In this document: one piece after another, positions 33,258 through 42,902 of the stretch
Position numbering within the stretch: the first letter of the stretch is position 1
Layout of the letters: each line of letters opens with the position of its first letter
The notes under the pieces: generated by a model
The model's database searches: none
What the model saw: only the letters and a program-made list of their open reading frames with translations
Told to the model about the DNA's origin: nothing
Translations under genes and position numbers: made by a program
Origin: Clostridiales bacterium
GTDB lineage: Bacteria > Bacillota > Clostridia > Lachnospirales > Lachnospiraceae
Direction of reading: 5' to 3'
Assembly: GCA_023663185.1 (NCBI GenBank)
Contig: JAMPHY010000001.1
Location: forward strand, 224,510-269,047
Length of the DNA stretch: 44,538 nt

Positions 33258-33785
33258 TTACATAAATCTCGCCAGCATAATGCTTGCGGCGACTCCGGAC
33301 ATGGTGGCAAGCAGCGCGCCTTTAAGGGTATATTTGGTTTTAGTGACCTTCGCCGCCATATAATATACCGACATGGTATAGAATACAGTTTCCGTACAAC
33401 TTGTCATAATCGACGTCGTCATGCCGATTAATGAATCCGGTCCGTGATTTTTGAAGATATCAAGCACCAGTCCCGTCGCTGCTGAGGAGGAGAACATTTT
33501 AACCAGAATAAGCGGCACTAACTCCGATGAAAAGCCAAGTTGCTCCGTAACTCCCGAAAACAGACCACCCAGAAAGGTAAGAAAGCCCGATGCGCGCAGT
33601 ATCCCTACCGCCACCATCAGTCCAATCAACGTAGGCATAATTCGTATTACCGTATAGAAGCCGTCTTTTGCCCCTTTAACAAAATCTTCATATACGTTCG
33701 ACTTAACCGTAAGCCCATACGCCACTATATAAAAAATAATAACAGGAATAATAATGTTAGAAAAATGTGTAAAAAGCTGCGTCAT
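33258..33785 (-). CDS. spmB: SpmB-like spore maturation / nucleoside-recognition domain protein
   Basis: This 175-residue membrane protein has the Gate (nucleoside-recognition) domain: MPTLIGLMVAVGILRASG, then SSAATGLVLDIFKNHGPDS and TSCTETVFYTMSVYY. It matches B. subtilis SpmB in length and motif; SpmB with SpmA helps dehydrate the spore core. Here no spmA gene adjoins it. It is instead the last gene after a sugar-kinase cluster, 32 nt from the ROK gene. It suggests a spore-forming lineage, though Gate-domain proteins also occur in transporters. Confidence 0.82.
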   Translation of the reverse strand: MTQLFTHFSNIIIPVIIFYIVAYGLTVKSNVYEDFVKGAKDGFYTVIRIMPTLIGLMVAVGILRASGFLTFLGGLFSGVTEQLGFSSELVPLILVKMFSSSAATGLVLDIFKNHGPDSLIGMTTSIMTSCTETVFYTMSVYYMAAKVTKTKYTLKGALLATMSGVAASIMLARFM

Positions 33786-33817
33786 AGAAATGCCTGCATA
33801 AATTCTTTACTTATAAT

Positions 33818-34693
33818 TTATGCAGGCTGAGATTCCATTATTCCAAGCTTTAACGCTCCCATAATGCCCTGCTTATCATCAAGGCTCTGCGGCACGATGT
33901 ATGAATCCAAATCTTCTAATTCCTTCGTCTTTAAATAGCCGTTTAATAATTCTTTAAACCTATCTCTAATCAGTGGAAGAAGTTGTTTCTGGTGCATAAC
34001 ACCGCCGCCCAGAATAATGCGCTGCGGCGATAGTATACAAGTATAGTCAACAAGCGCCTGCGCAATATAGTCAGCCTCCATCTCCCAGACTTCCTTTTTA
34101 TCCGAGAGTTTGGCAGCTTTCTTTCCCCATCTGCCCTCAATGGCTGGTCCGGCAGCAAGCCCTTCAAAACAGTTCTCATGGAAGGGGCAAAAACCTTTAT
34201 AATTATCATCATGCCGTCTATGGAGCAATATATGTCCGCCCTCAGAATGTAACATTCCATGCAGAAGTTTACCATCAGTGATTATGCCGACTCCGATTCC
34301 CGTTCCTATGGTGATATAGATACAACTGTTAAGATCTTTTCCGGCTCCCCATGTATACTCTCCAAGCACCGAGCCGTTCACGTCAGTGTCAAAGCCCACC
34401 GGAACATTTAACGCCTTTTTAAACGCACCTACTATATTATAATTCTTCCACGCTGTCTTAGGCGTCGTCGTAATATAACCGTAAGTATCGGAGTCACGGT
34501 TTAAGTCAATCGGTCCGAAGCAGCCGATTCCCAACGTTTCTATTTCTTTCTCCCGAAAAAATTCAATCAACCGCGGCACCGTAATCTCCGGAGTTTCAGT
34601 AGGTATTGATATCTGCTCTAAAATTTCACCATTCTCATTGCCTATGGCGCATACCATCTTAGTACCGCCCGCCTCCAATGCGCCTGCTAACAT
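33818..34693 (-). CDS. ROK-family sugar kinase (fructokinase-like)
   Basis: This 291-residue cytoplasmic kinase probably phosphorylates fructose, mannose or a related hexose. The ATP-binding motif is AGALEAGGTKMVCAIG at the N-terminus, followed by the substrate region DTDVNGSVLGEYTWGAG and phosphate loop TIGTGIGVGII. The zinc-binding ROK signature is H...CPFHENCFEGLAAGPAI (CXH-type cluster). It resembles B. subtilis GmuE/YdhR fructokinases. It lies 23 nt after the sugar isomerase gene and 32 nt before spmB. Confidence 0.88.
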   Translation of the reverse strand: MLAGALEAGGTKMVCAIGNENGEILEQISIPTETPEITVPRLIEFFREKEIETLGIGCFGPIDLNRDSDTYGYITTTPKTAWKNYNIVGAFKKALNVPVGFDTDVNGSVLGEYTWGAGKDLNSCIYITIGTGIGVGIITDGKLLHGMLHSEGGHILLHRRHDDNYKGFCPFHENCFEGLAAGPAIEGRWGKKAAKLSDKKEVWEMEADYIAQALVDYTCILSPQRIILGGGVMHQKQLLPLIRDRFKELLNGYLKTKELEDLDSYIVPQSLDDKQGIMGALKLGIMESQPA

Positions 34694-34716
34694 GATTATT
34701 CTCCCCTAAGTTTCTG

Positions 34717-35553
34717 TTAGATAATTTCTAAACTGTCGTTTGCCATTATAAGCTTCTGCAAAAATTCAGCCGAGCTTTTCATGCACTGTTCCTGATTTGG
34801 CGTATCAAAGTGTTCAACCGCCAGATAATCATCGTAGCCGCTTTCTTTAAGCTTCATAACAAGTTCCGCAATAGGAATATTTCCTGCCCCTGCTGCAACT
34901 GATGAAAAACCTTCCCCACGGTCTTTACAATGCACATGCGCCACTTTATCCTTAAGAAGCTCCCACGCTGCCATAACGTCTTCCTCATGAAAAATAAAAT
35001 TCCCCATATCCAATGTATAACGCAGTCCCGGAACTTTTTCAAGAAACCATTTAATTCCGTACATATTAGAAAGCGGTGATTTAATATCGTCAAAATCCTC
35101 AACCGTTATCGTTACCTTTAAGTCGGAACCCGCCTTTACACATTCGCTAAGCCCTTTAGCCATATTTACAACCTTATCATTATGATTAAAGAAATTTGAC
35201 AACTTTTCATAATCATGCACTAACTTCCACATTTCATCAGCTTCCGCCTCAGAAAGAAAGCCCGGTACAACAAGAAGCTTCTTTGCATTCAACTTAGCGG
35301 CTGTTTCAACATGCTTCTTTATCTTATCAGTCTCAGACTTATTCTCCATCTCATAAAACTCATAGATACAGCTTATTCCAAGTCCCGTATCTCTTAACAG
35401 CTTAAGCGTCTTTTCATGTTCAAGCAGATATTCCAGCCTAATCTCAACCGCTTCAATTCCTGCTTCGTATACTCCTTGCAGCAATTTTTCTATCGGCTTG
35501 CCGCTCTGCTGCGCCGCCTGTAAAATATGGTCGTAAAATACAGATATTTTCAC
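34717..35553 (-). CDS. Sugar phosphate isomerase/epimerase (xylose isomerase-like TIM barrel)
   Basis: The 278-residue protein has the AP-endonuclease-2 fold used by inositol, tagatose and other sugar isomerases. Likely metal ligands are spread as in the family: the glutamate of VEIRLEY, the glutamate/aspartate of TVEDFDD, TLDMGNF, AHVHCKDRG and the glutamate of AVEHFD. It probably isomerises or epimerises a keto-sugar; the substrate is unknown. It overlaps the ThuA-like gene by 4 nt and precedes a ROK kinase, so the three likely form one catabolic route. Confidence 0.82.
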   Translation of the reverse strand: MKISVFYDHILQAAQQSGKPIEKLLQGVYEAGIEAVEIRLEYLLEHEKTLKLLRDTGLGISCIYEFYEMENKSETDKIKKHVETAAKLNAKKLLVVPGFLSEAEADEMWKLVHDYEKLSNFFNHNDKVVNMAKGLSECVKAGSDLKVTITVEDFDDIKSPLSNMYGIKWFLEKVPGLRYTLDMGNFIFHEEDVMAAWELLKDKVAHVHCKDRGEGFSSVAAGAGNIPIAELVMKLKESGYDDYLAVEHFDTPNQEQCMKSSAEFLQKLIMANDSLEII

Positions 35554-36257
35554 CGCTTAACTTCCTCACATTCCAGCTTTTTTCTGCTCTCGGCAATCGG
35601 ATTGCAGAAGCGCACAGCGTTAATAATTATTTTCTGAATTTCTGGCTTATAATAAACAGGATACTCCTCATGCCCCGGTTGGAAATAGAAAATTTTACCA
35701 AGTCCCCTTGAAAAAGTGCAGCCGCTTCTAAATACTTCCCCACCAGAAAACCAGCCGGTAAAAATCACGTCGTCCGGCTTAGGAATATCAAAAAATTCTC
35801 CATACATTTCTTCTTGCGGAAGCTCTATCATATCCGAAACCCCTTTGGCTATGGGGTGCGACGGCGCAGTACACCAAAGCTTCTCACTATCGCCATGCCG
35901 CCATTTTAATGTCATGGAAGTTCCTAGAAGCTTCTTCATAATCTTACTAAAGTGCGCTGAATGAAGGGCGATTAAACCCATTCCACCTAATACATGATTC
36001 TGTACGCGCTCTGCAACCACATCTGAAAACTCGTCCTGCAAGGCATGACTCCATATAATCAGCACGTCCGTTTCGCGTAATGTTTCCTCTGTAAGCCCAT
36101 GCTCCGCCATATCAAAAGTCGCCGTTTTTACCGTAAAGTCTTCTTCGTTTTTTAAAAAGGAAGCAATGCAGTCGTGAATACCGTCCGGATATACCTTTCT
36201 GATATTTTCATATTCTCTCTCGTGCTTATATTCATTCCAAACCGTTACTCTAATCAT
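35550..36257 (-). CDS. ThuA-domain protein (trehalose-utilisation type)
   Basis: This 235-residue protein has a glutamine-amidotransferase-like ThuA fold: MIRVTVWNEYKHERE, DVLIIWSHALQDEF, MGLIALHSAHFSKI, and the late GKIFYFQPGHEEYPVYY. ThuA proteins take part in breakdown of disaccharides through 3-keto intermediates in some bacteria; the exact reaction is unsettled. No catalytic cysteine typical of amidotransferases is evident. Its 3' end overlaps the isomerase gene by 4 nt, and its start is 21 nt after the chemoreceptor gene, so it looks co-transcribed with both. Confidence 0.82.
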   Translation of the reverse strand: MIRVTVWNEYKHEREYENIRKVYPDGIHDCIASFLKNEEDFTVKTATFDMAEHGLTEETLRETDVLIIWSHALQDEFSDVVAERVQNHVLGGMGLIALHSAHFSKIMKKLLGTSMTLKWRHGDSEKLWCTAPSHPIAKGVSDMIELPQEEMYGEFFDIPKPDDVIFTGWFSGGEVFRSGCTFSRGLGKIFYFQPGHEEYPVYYKPEIQKIIINAVRFCNPIAESRKKLECEEVKR

Positions 36258-36278
36258 ACTAACAGTTATATCCCCTTC

Positions 36279-38156
36279 TTACGACTCTACGATATCCAAC
36301 AATTTTCCCGTTATCTCCGCCATATTGGTAGATACGCGCTTCGTGTTCTGTGAAATCTCCACATTTCTCTCTACTACCGCAGAGATACTTTCAATCTGCT
36401 TAACCGCATCGGCAACAGTGCTTACGTTATCGCGCACCATGCCCGTAATCCTCTCAACATCGGCATTGGTTTTCTCTATATCTTCCACTACGCTGCTGAA
36501 AGTCTCCGCCGTCTTGTCCGTAATCTCTTTGCCGCCTTCTACCGCCAATATGGAATTAGTAATCAGCTCGTTAGTCTCTTTAGCCGCCTGTGAACTTCTT
36601 GCCGCAAGCTCTCCTACCTGCGTCGCCACAACTGCGAAACCTTTACCCATCTCACCCGCACGTGCTGCTTCAATAGAAGCATTTAAGGAAAGCATATTAG
36701 TTTGCTGTGCAATTGAGTTAATTTCATCAATAATTTTCTCAATAGCTGCCGACATTTCCGCAATCTTATACATAGACTCTTTAAGCTGGTCCACCTGAGA
36801 CTGAGTCTGCATGATTTTCTTCACGGTCTCGCTCGTATCCGAAGTCACATTTACGGATACGTCAACGCTTCCATTAAGCTCGTCTACCAGCCTGTTCATA
36901 ATCCGCTGCAAGCCTTCAAGCGCATCTTTCTGCTCTCCGGTTCCATTATAGATACTATCCGCATTTTCAAGCGTCTCGCTCGATACGGCGTCTAAATCCG
37001 TACATACGCTTTTTACATCTCTTATCAAAGTCTTGTTATTTTCCACATCGGCTTTCTGCTGCTCCAAAAGCGTCTCATTTTCCTTGATACTGCTATGTAT
37101 ACTACTTAACATCTTATTGATACTTTCAGAAAGTTGAGTATACTCTTCGTTACCCTTTTCATTTACCGTAATATTAAAGTTACCTGCTGCAATGCCCGAT
37201 GTAGATGTAATAATATTATTGATACCTCTTATTATCTTACTGTCAACCAGACGGTTAATAGTAACAAGCAGCACGCCGAAAATAATAAGCATACTAATCG
37301 CCACTACGATAAGCTGGCTGCGCCTTGCACTGTAATACTCATTAGAAGGCATAAAGGTTCCGATGATTTTTCCATCATACGCCTCCGCCTGATAATAACC
37401 GCTTTTATTATTTATTTTAGCCTTGCCGCGTCCCGTAAGTTCATCTGGAAAACCTGCGTCTTTAGCGGCTGTTCCAATTAAGTTATTATCGGGGTGCGCG
37501 ATAATAAGCCCGCTGCTCTGGTCGATTGCATATACATATCCGTTCTCGCCATAATCGATACTGTTAAGCACAACATTGATGTCCGTTCCAGCAAGCGTGT
37601 TTTCAAGAACTTCCGGACGCACGCCTACCTGCACAAGTCCCTTGTCGTCCTTACGCGCTACGCCGATATACTGCATAACTATGCCTTCAGCCACGTTCTG
37701 CTGAGGCTCTTGCGCGATTTCAATGGAAGGATCGTCTACGATTACCATAAATGCGTTGGACTGCTCTCCGCTTTTCATATCAAATCCGATATATGAATCT
37801 ATGGTACTGCTCGTAATAATTCCGTCCTCGTCGATGATATGTAACTCGTTTACTTTAAGCCTGTCCTTAATTTCATTTAACTTATCCGTGTTTCCGTTAA
37901 TTGAGCTGTCAATCGCAAGCATATCTGCAAAAGCTCTTGCCTTAGCAAGATTGTCTTCGCTAAGGTTTTCCGTCAGTCTTTGAATGTTTTCTTCGTTGCT
38001 CTCCAACTTCTCTTTTACCGTTTCAAGCCGCTCCTGACTGGAAACATTATTGCTGTTCTGATTTACAAAAGTCTGTAATACAAAAATAGCTGTAATAGTG
38101 CATAAAAATGCCACCAGCATGTAGATAAAAAGGTATTTTGTGATAGTTTTTTTCAT
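36279..38156 (-). CDS. Methyl-accepting chemotaxis protein
   Basis: This 625-residue chemoreceptor signals through CheW/CheA to the flagellar motor. It has a membrane helix at about 8-27, an extracytoplasmic Cache-type ligand domain at about 30-285, a second membrane helix at about 288-308, a HAMP linker at about 310-360 and a methyl-accepting coiled coil with the conserved tip [25 protein letters not shown] split across about 480-510. There is no C-terminal pentapeptide tether. It has its own sigma-A promoter (38188-38216), an AAGGAGG-like ribosome binding site, and is first in a cluster with ThuA, sugar isomerase and ROK kinase genes. It may therefore sense the sugar those genes process. 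Confidence 0.93.
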   Translation of the reverse strand: MKKTITKYLFIYMLVAFLCTITAIFVLQTFVNQNSNNVSSQERLETVKEKLESNEENIQRLTENLSEDNLAKARAFADMLAIDSSINGNTDKLNEIKDRLKVNELHIIDEDGIITSSTIDSYIGFDMKSGEQSNAFMVIVDDPSIEIAQEPQQNVAEGIVMQYIGVARKDDKGLVQVGVRPEVLENTLAGTDINVVLNSIDYGENGYVYAIDQSSGLIIAHPDNNLIGTAAKDAGFPDELTGRGKAKINNKSGYYQAEAYDGKIIGTFMPSNEYYSARRSQLIVVAISMLIIFGVLLVTINRLVDSKIIRGINNIITSTSGIAAGNFNITVNEKGNEEYTQLSESINKMLSSIHSSIKENETLLEQQKADVENNKTLIRDVKSVCTDLDAVSSETLENADSIYNGTGEQKDALEGLQRIMNRLVDELNGSVDVSVNVTSDTSETVKKIMQTQSQVDQLKESMYKIAEMSAAIEKIIDEINSIAQQTNMLSLNASIEAARAGEMGKGFAVVATQVGELAARSSQAAKETNELITNSILAVEGGKEITDKTAETFSSVVEDIEKTNADVERITGMVRDNVSTVADAVKQIESISAVVERNVEISQNTKRVSTNMAEITGKLLDIVES

Positions 38157-38187
38157 TTGGCTCTCCTTCCTTTGCGATGATAGGTAA

Positions 38188-38216
38188 ATTATATCATCTT
38201 AGGGCTAATGAAGCAA
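38188..38216 (-). promoter_or_regulatory. Chemoreceptor operon promoter
   Basis: On the minus strand TTGCTT (38216-38211), a 17-nt spacer and TATAAT (38193-38188) form a good sigma-A promoter about 30 nt before the chemoreceptor start. It is not a sigma-D promoter, unusual for a chemotaxis gene, and fits control with the sugar genes. Confidence 0.75.
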
Positions 38217-38232
38217 TGCACGGATTAAAATA

Positions 38233-38261
38233 TTGCGCATTTTATTTATTTGCTATATAAT
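38233..38261 (+). promoter_or_regulatory. Promoter of the ArsR-type regulator
   Basis: TTGCGC (38233-38238), a 17-nt spacer and TATAAT (38256-38261) form a sigma-A promoter leading to the regulator at 38313. It is back-to-back with the chemoreceptor promoter; the two -35 boxes are only about 16 nt apart, so one bound regulator could affect both. Confidence 0.75.
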
Positions 38262-38312
38262 AGAAAAGCATTCTTACATAAATACCAAAGAAATAAGGTT
38301 GGTGATTATACT

Positions 38313-39248
38313 ATGCTTCATATTAAAACATTAGACGATGGATTAGAAATATTTAAAGCGCTCGGTTCAGAAATTAGAATTGAAATCATCAAAATTCTTT
38401 TGGAAAACCGCGGCATGAGCATGAATGAACTTGCAGGCAGATTGAACATTACCAATGGAGCTTTGACTAATCATATTAAGAAACTGGAGGACTGCGGCAT
38501 TGTTTCTATATCCAGCGAATCTGCGGGACATGGAAACCAGAAAAAATGTTCTGTATATCTTGATAAAATCTTAGTTGATATAGATCCTCAGGAAGATTCT
38601 AAGAACATATACCAGACAAGTCTGAAAGTGGGGCATTATACCGACTATTATGTATATCCCACCTGCGGTATCGCCTCAAATACAGCATTAATTGGTGAAG
38701 TTGACGATACCAGATACTTTTCCCACCCGGAAAGATATTCGGCTGATATTCTCTGGTTTACCAAAGGCTATGTGGAATATATTATTCCTAACTTTATTCC
38801 ATACGGGCAAAAAATAGATCAAATCAGCATTTCCTTAGAAATTGGTTCAGAAGCTCCCGGAATTAACGATATATGGCCGTCCGATATTTCCTTTAAGATT
38901 AACGGTCGAAAGATAGCAGTCTGGACCAGTCCCGGCGATTTTGGCAATGTTAAGGGGATTTTTACTCCGGACTGGTGGTATCCTAATTGGAATCAATATG
39001 GTCAGTTGAAAATCCTCGTTATTAATAAAAGGGGAACTTTCATTGATGGTCTTCAAGTGTCCGACGTCTCTGTAAAGGACTTTAATTTTAACTATCACAG
39101 TACGATTAAATTCAAGCTGGAAGTTGAAGATGACTCTGAACATGTCGGCGGACTTACTATTTTTGGAAAAAGCTTCGGAAATTATAATCAGGATATTGAT
39201 GTACGAATTAATTACAGTCCTATCGCCGAATCAGAACCACCGGCTTAA
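38313..39248 (+). CDS. ArsR-like helix-turn-helix regulator with large C-terminal domain
   Basis: In this 311-residue protein, residues 8-80 form a winged helix like ArsR repressors ([17 protein letters not shown], then [23 protein letters not shown]). The rest (about 95-311) is a beta-rich, aromatic-rich domain without a metal-binding motif that I recognise; it may bind a sugar. Similar proteins accompany carbohydrate transporter and glycosidase genes in Firmicutes. The start at 38313 follows AAGGTTGGTG. It diverges from the chemoreceptor-ThuA cluster and converges on the sugar-ABC operon, so either could be its target. Its stop codon lies in the loop of a terminator shared with the convergent gene. 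Confidence 0.8.
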   Translation: MLHIKTLDDGLEIFKALGSEIRIEIIKILLENRGMSMNELAGRLNITNGALTNHIKKLEDCGIVSISSESAGHGNQKKCSVYLDKILVDIDPQEDSKNIYQTSLKVGHYTDYYVYPTCGIASNTALIGEVDDTRYFSHPERYSADILWFTKGYVEYIIPNFIPYGQKIDQISISLEIGSEAPGINDIWPSDISFKINGRKIAVWTSPGDFGNVKGIFTPDWWYPNWNQYGQLKILVINKRGTFIDGLQVSDVSVKDFNFNYHSTIKFKLEVEDDSEHVGGLTIFGKSFGNYNQDIDVRINYSPIAESEPPA

Positions 39249-39257
39249 CCGGTGGTT
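39235..39257. terminator. Bidirectional terminator containing both stop codons
   Basis: AACCACCGG (39235-39243) pairs perfectly with CCGGTGGTT (39249-39257) around the 5-nt loop CTTAA. T-rich sequence follows on the plus strand. The stop codon of the plus-strand regulator (39246-39248) and that of the minus-strand chemoreceptor (39245-39247) both lie in this loop. Confidence 0.8.
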
Positions 39258-41326
39258 TCTTCTTCTAAGATAAACTGACTCATAGATTCTTGTAATTCTT
39301 CCGCTTCTGTATTTAACGTCCTAACCGTATCGGCAAGTATGCTTATTTCCTCCATTTTATCACTTACCACTTTAGATATATTTTCTATAGATGATGCTAT
39401 CGTGCCGGACAACTGATAAATTTCTTCTATGGATTTATTTACTACTTCTTTATTTTCCTGCATGTTTTCCATCTTTTGACGAATAGCTCCGAGCGCATCT
39501 ACTAACATCGTAACGCTGTCATTGATATTGCCAAACATCGAAACTGTATCATTTAACATATCTGTCTGCCCATGCAGAAATTCTTCTGTTGTCTTAGCTG
39601 CGGTCGTCGCTGCCAGATTGCTCTCCTGAATATCTTTTACAATTTCCCTGACAACCGTTCCTGCCTGCATGGACTGGTCCGCCAGATTACGAATTTCCAT
39701 AGCTACAACGGAAAAGCCTTTACCGCTCTCTCCTGCCCGTGCTGCTTCTATGGAAGCATTTAGGGACAGCAAGTTAGTCTGTGAAGCAATATTTTCTATT
39801 GTTGTAATGATATCAACAATCCTTCCTGACTGGGTATTAACCTGAGATATACTTGATATTAAGCTTTCTGTAATTTCCACCGTTTCTTTTGATTTCACGC
39901 TTAACTCATTAATACCGTCTTTTCCCTGTTCAACTGAACGCAGCGCTTCCTCTATTTTTTGCGTCATTTCTTCTGAGGTTGAATATACATCATTTATTTT
40001 CTCTGAGAAATTCTCCATTTCCTCCACGCTCATCTCAGTCTGTTTAAATTGCTCCTTAACGCCACCCGATACAGATTCCATAGACGTTGAAACCTGATTC
40101 ATGGAATCTTCAATTCCACTTGTAAGCGAGAACGCCTGCTGCGAAAGGTTCTTCACTTGAGCGCCGAATTTCTGATTATTTCCTACCAGACTCCTGATAC
40201 CGACAAGCATATTATTAATGCTTTTTGCAAGCGTGCCAAACTCGTCCTCTCGTTTTACGTGTACAGTTTCCATTAAGTTTCCCTGTGAGATATTGTAAAG
40301 CGAACCGCCCATAGATTTCAAGGCGCTGCTAATACCTTTAGAAAGCCATATTCCGCATATGACTGCAAATAAAGAAGCCAGAACTACAATAATAACAGTA
40401 ATATTTCGTATACCACTGACTTCCGCTAAAATCGTACTCTTAGGGACCAGCACGCAGATTTTCATTCCGGTTTTACCAACAGGCGCGCTGACAAACAACT
40501 GACTCTCTCCATCTATCTGTACATATTCCGATATAACTTCCTTAGACGACGCTTCCGAAAGAAAGTCTTTATCCGCAAAAATAGAATCTCCTTGATAATG
40601 CTGCATATTGACTGCTTCCCCGTCTTTTTCCTCCTGCACTAGAAATTCGCGCCCATCTTGCGTCACTATTCCCCGGATACTTCCATTACCAAGCTCCATA
40701 ACATTAATAAGATTTTCCATATAGTTCTTATCTACATCAATGACTAAAAAACCCTTATTATTTTTTAAAACGAAGTGCATCATAAAGGAAAATACATAAG
40801 ACTCATTGTTTGTTCCAAGTACACTGTCAATATATGTATGGTTTCCCACCCATGTATTAGACGTCTTTTTACTATCCAGAGACTGTCCTTCCTGTGTCTC
40901 CATGAAATCCTGATATGCGTTTTCAGGAAATCCCTTAACATTCGCCAAAAGGCTCTTACCGCCTTCCGCAAACACATAATAATTTCCCATATATGAAGCC
41001 GCGCTCCTTATTGCTACTAAATCGTCATTAAGTCCATTGGCGTGACGTGTAGCGTCCGCGCCACTTGTACTAAACATATCATTATAATATGTACTAAAAT
41101 CATCACTAAGATAAAATTCCACAGCCTTACCGGATATAGACTCACAAATAAGCTGCACCGAAGTAGCCATAGAAGACGCCGCACTGACTACTGCATCTTC
41201 ATATTTCTGCATTATAGCGCTGGACGCCATCTTAAATGACAAACTACCCAATAAAATAATGAGTACAATCGCCCCAGCGAAAACAACCATAAGTGAATTA
41301 GCAATTTTCTTTTCTCTTTTTTTCAT
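39245..41326 (-). CDS. Methyl-accepting chemotaxis protein in a sugar-transporter operon
   Basis: This 693-residue chemoreceptor has a membrane helix at about 12-35, an extracytoplasmic double-Cache-like domain at about 38-300, a second membrane helix at about 303-328, HAMP at about 330-382 and a signalling coiled coil whose tip reads [21 protein letters not shown] (near 520-540). It is last in the operon that encodes a sugar-binding protein, two permeases and a YesL protein, 18 nt after yesL. Tactic response to the imported sugar, directly or through the binding protein, is inferred from this position. Its coding end overlaps the convergent regulator by 4 nt within the terminator. Confidence 0.93.
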   Translation of the reverse strand: MKKREKKIANSLMVVFAGAIVLIILLGSLSFKMASSAIMQKYEDAVVSAASSMATSVQLICESISGKAVEFYLSDDFSTYYNDMFSTSGADATRHANGLNDDLVAIRSAASYMGNYYVFAEGGKSLLANVKGFPENAYQDFMETQEGQSLDSKKTSNTWVGNHTYIDSVLGTNNESYVFSFMMHFVLKNNKGFLVIDVDKNYMENLINVMELGNGSIRGIVTQDGREFLVQEEKDGEAVNMQHYQGDSIFADKDFLSEASSKEVISEYVQIDGESQLFVSAPVGKTGMKICVLVPKSTILAEVSGIRNITVIIVVLASLFAVICGIWLSKGISSALKSMGGSLYNISQGNLMETVHVKREDEFGTLAKSINNMLVGIRSLVGNNQKFGAQVKNLSQQAFSLTSGIEDSMNQVSTSMESVSGGVKEQFKQTEMSVEEMENFSEKINDVYSTSEEMTQKIEEALRSVEQGKDGINELSVKSKETVEITESLISSISQVNTQSGRIVDIITTIENIASQTNLLSLNASIEAARAGESGKGFSVVAMEIRNLADQSMQAGTVVREIVKDIQESNLAATTAAKTTEEFLHGQTDMLNDTVSMFGNINDSVTMLVDALGAIRQKMENMQENKEVVNKSIEEIYQLSGTIASSIENISKVVSDKMEEISILADTVRTLNTEAEELQESMSQFILEEETTG

Positions 41327-41344
41327 ATTTTATCTCCAACGACA

Positions 41345-41989
41345 CTATATCTCTGTGTTTGTATCAAAGTCATCATATTTTTCATCAATATATTTCATAA
41401 ATACTTTGTAAAAAAAGAACGATTTTATATAGGCTGAAAGCGCAAAACCCACAAACAGCATGATACTGTTGGCTGCCAGAGACGTCAGATTCGCGTATAC
41501 AATAACCACTGTAATTAATAACACTATAAATGTGTAGGGGAAATGTCCCACGGCAAACGCCGCCGCATTCTTTATCAGCTCCTTGCTTTTCCCATCTAAC
41601 TTTGCAAATACCGGAAAAATCCACATCGTCCATATAAAAAACAAAAATGCCACCGCTGCACTGGCAATAAACATAAATTTACCAAAACCTGTATCCATCT
41701 GATACCAGAAAAACATGTCTCCTGCCAAAATCAATGTGCATAGCAAAATGGCAATCCATATTGGAGTAATCTGTCGAAAGTTTTTTCTAAAACCGTCAAA
41801 AAATCTTCTTACTACATACCCATCTCCACAACGAATCGACGTTATATTGACATAGTATAATGCAACAGTAGCTGCCCCCGCTGTAATAACAGGGAGGCAG
41901 CATATTATCCAGAGAATATTTAATAGAATTAAATCAGTCAACTTGTTTATGAATGCAATAACAGGCGAATTTGACATCTTAATAACCAT
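41345..41989 (-). CDS. yesL: YesL-family (DUF624) membrane protein
   Basis: This is a 214-residue membrane protein with about five hydrophobic segments and the family motif (FINKLTDLILLN, then CCLPVITAGAATVALYYV, then FFDGFRKNFRQITPIWI). It follows the two sugar permease genes, the classical place for YesL in Firmicutes; its function there is unknown. The start is uncertain: AGAAAGG lies directly before ATG 41989 and about 13 nt before ATG 41977 (MSNSPVIAF). A paralogue is coupled to a diguanylate cyclase at 11105-11785. Confidence 0.82.
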   Translation of the reverse strand: MVIKMSNSPVIAFINKLTDLILLNILWIICCLPVITAGAATVALYYVNITSIRCGDGYVVRRFFDGFRKNFRQITPIWIAILLCTLILAGDMFFWYQMDTGFGKFMFIASAAVAFLFFIWTMWIFPVFAKLDGKSKELIKNAAAFAVGHFPYTFIVLLITVVIVYANLTSLAANSIMLFVGFALSAYIKSFFFYKVFMKYIDEKYDDFDTNTEI

Positions 41990-42025
41990 GCCTTTCTCTT
42001 GGTCCCAGACCAATGTTGTTTCAAC

Positions 42026-42892
42026 TTATTTGATGCCGCTGATTGCCACTGATTCAATAATAACTTTCTGGAAGCAGAAGAACAATGCAATGGTCGGCAG
42101 CATGGCTATAACGGAAGCCGCCATAATTAATGCGTAATCACTCTGAATAGAGTAATATGTATTAAATGAACGAATAACTACTTGCAATGTCCAATTTGCT
42201 TCGCTTCTAAGGAAAATTGTCGGTGCCAGGTAATCATTCCAAATTGCCATAAACCATAATGTCAACTGCGTACCCACCGCACCTTTCATCAGCGGAAGGA
42301 AAATCTGTATAAAAGTTCTAAAATAACCGCAGCCATCAAGCTTAGCAGCATCCATCAAATCATTAGGAATACTGGAAAGATTTTGACGCAGGAAAAATAC
42401 CATACTGATATTACCGAAACATGGCGGTATAATCAGCGGCAGAAGCGTATCTGTCCAACCAAATTTGGTAAACATAACATATTGTGGAATCATGATAACT
42501 GCAAAAGGAATCATGATAGTTGCAAGAAGCCCCATAAAAATGATTCCCTTGCCCCTGAAATTCATCTTCGCAAACGCAAACGCCGCCAACGATGAGGTAA
42601 ATCCACCAATCAATAATACCGGCACTTCCACCTTAACCGTATTTAAAATACCGGAAATGAAGTTGCCTTTTTTCATAACCTCTGAATATTTTCCCCATAC
42701 CCACGGATCCGGAATAACTCTTAACTGTCCCGACAAATACTGATTCTTCGTCATAAATGAGGTCATTACCATATAAAAGAATGGGAACACCATAACTACT
42801 GCGCCAAGCGCAAGCAGGAGAAAGACGATAATGTTAATTGTTTTTTCCTTTGAGGACGTTATCCCCGATGATAGTTGGTCTTTATTTTTCAT
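42026..42892 (-). CDS. Carbohydrate ABC transporter permease (MalG/AraQ type)
   Basis: This 288-residue inner-membrane permease of a CUT1 sugar importer has about six membrane helices. The conserved cytoplasmic EAA-type loop that contacts the ATPase appears as DAAKLDGCGYFRTFIQIFLP (about 185-204). It begins 10 nt after the partner permease gene, so the two form the channel together. No ATPase gene accompanies them. The ribosome binding site is GGAGGGAC. The sugar cannot be named from sequence. Confidence 0.92.
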   Translation of the reverse strand: MKNKDQLSSGITSSKEKTINIIVFLLLALGAVVMVFPFFYMVMTSFMTKNQYLSGQLRVIPDPWVWGKYSEVMKKGNFISGILNTVKVEVPVLLIGGFTSSLAAFAFAKMNFRGKGIIFMGLLATIMIPFAVIMIPQYVMFTKFGWTDTLLPLIIPPCFGNISMVFFLRQNLSSIPNDLMDAAKLDGCGYFRTFIQIFLPLMKGAVGTQLTLWFMAIWNDYLAPTIFLRSEANWTLQVVIRSFNTYYSIQSDYALIMAASVIAMLPTIALFFCFQKVIIESVAISGIK

Positions 42893-42902
42893 TTCGTCCC
42901 TC

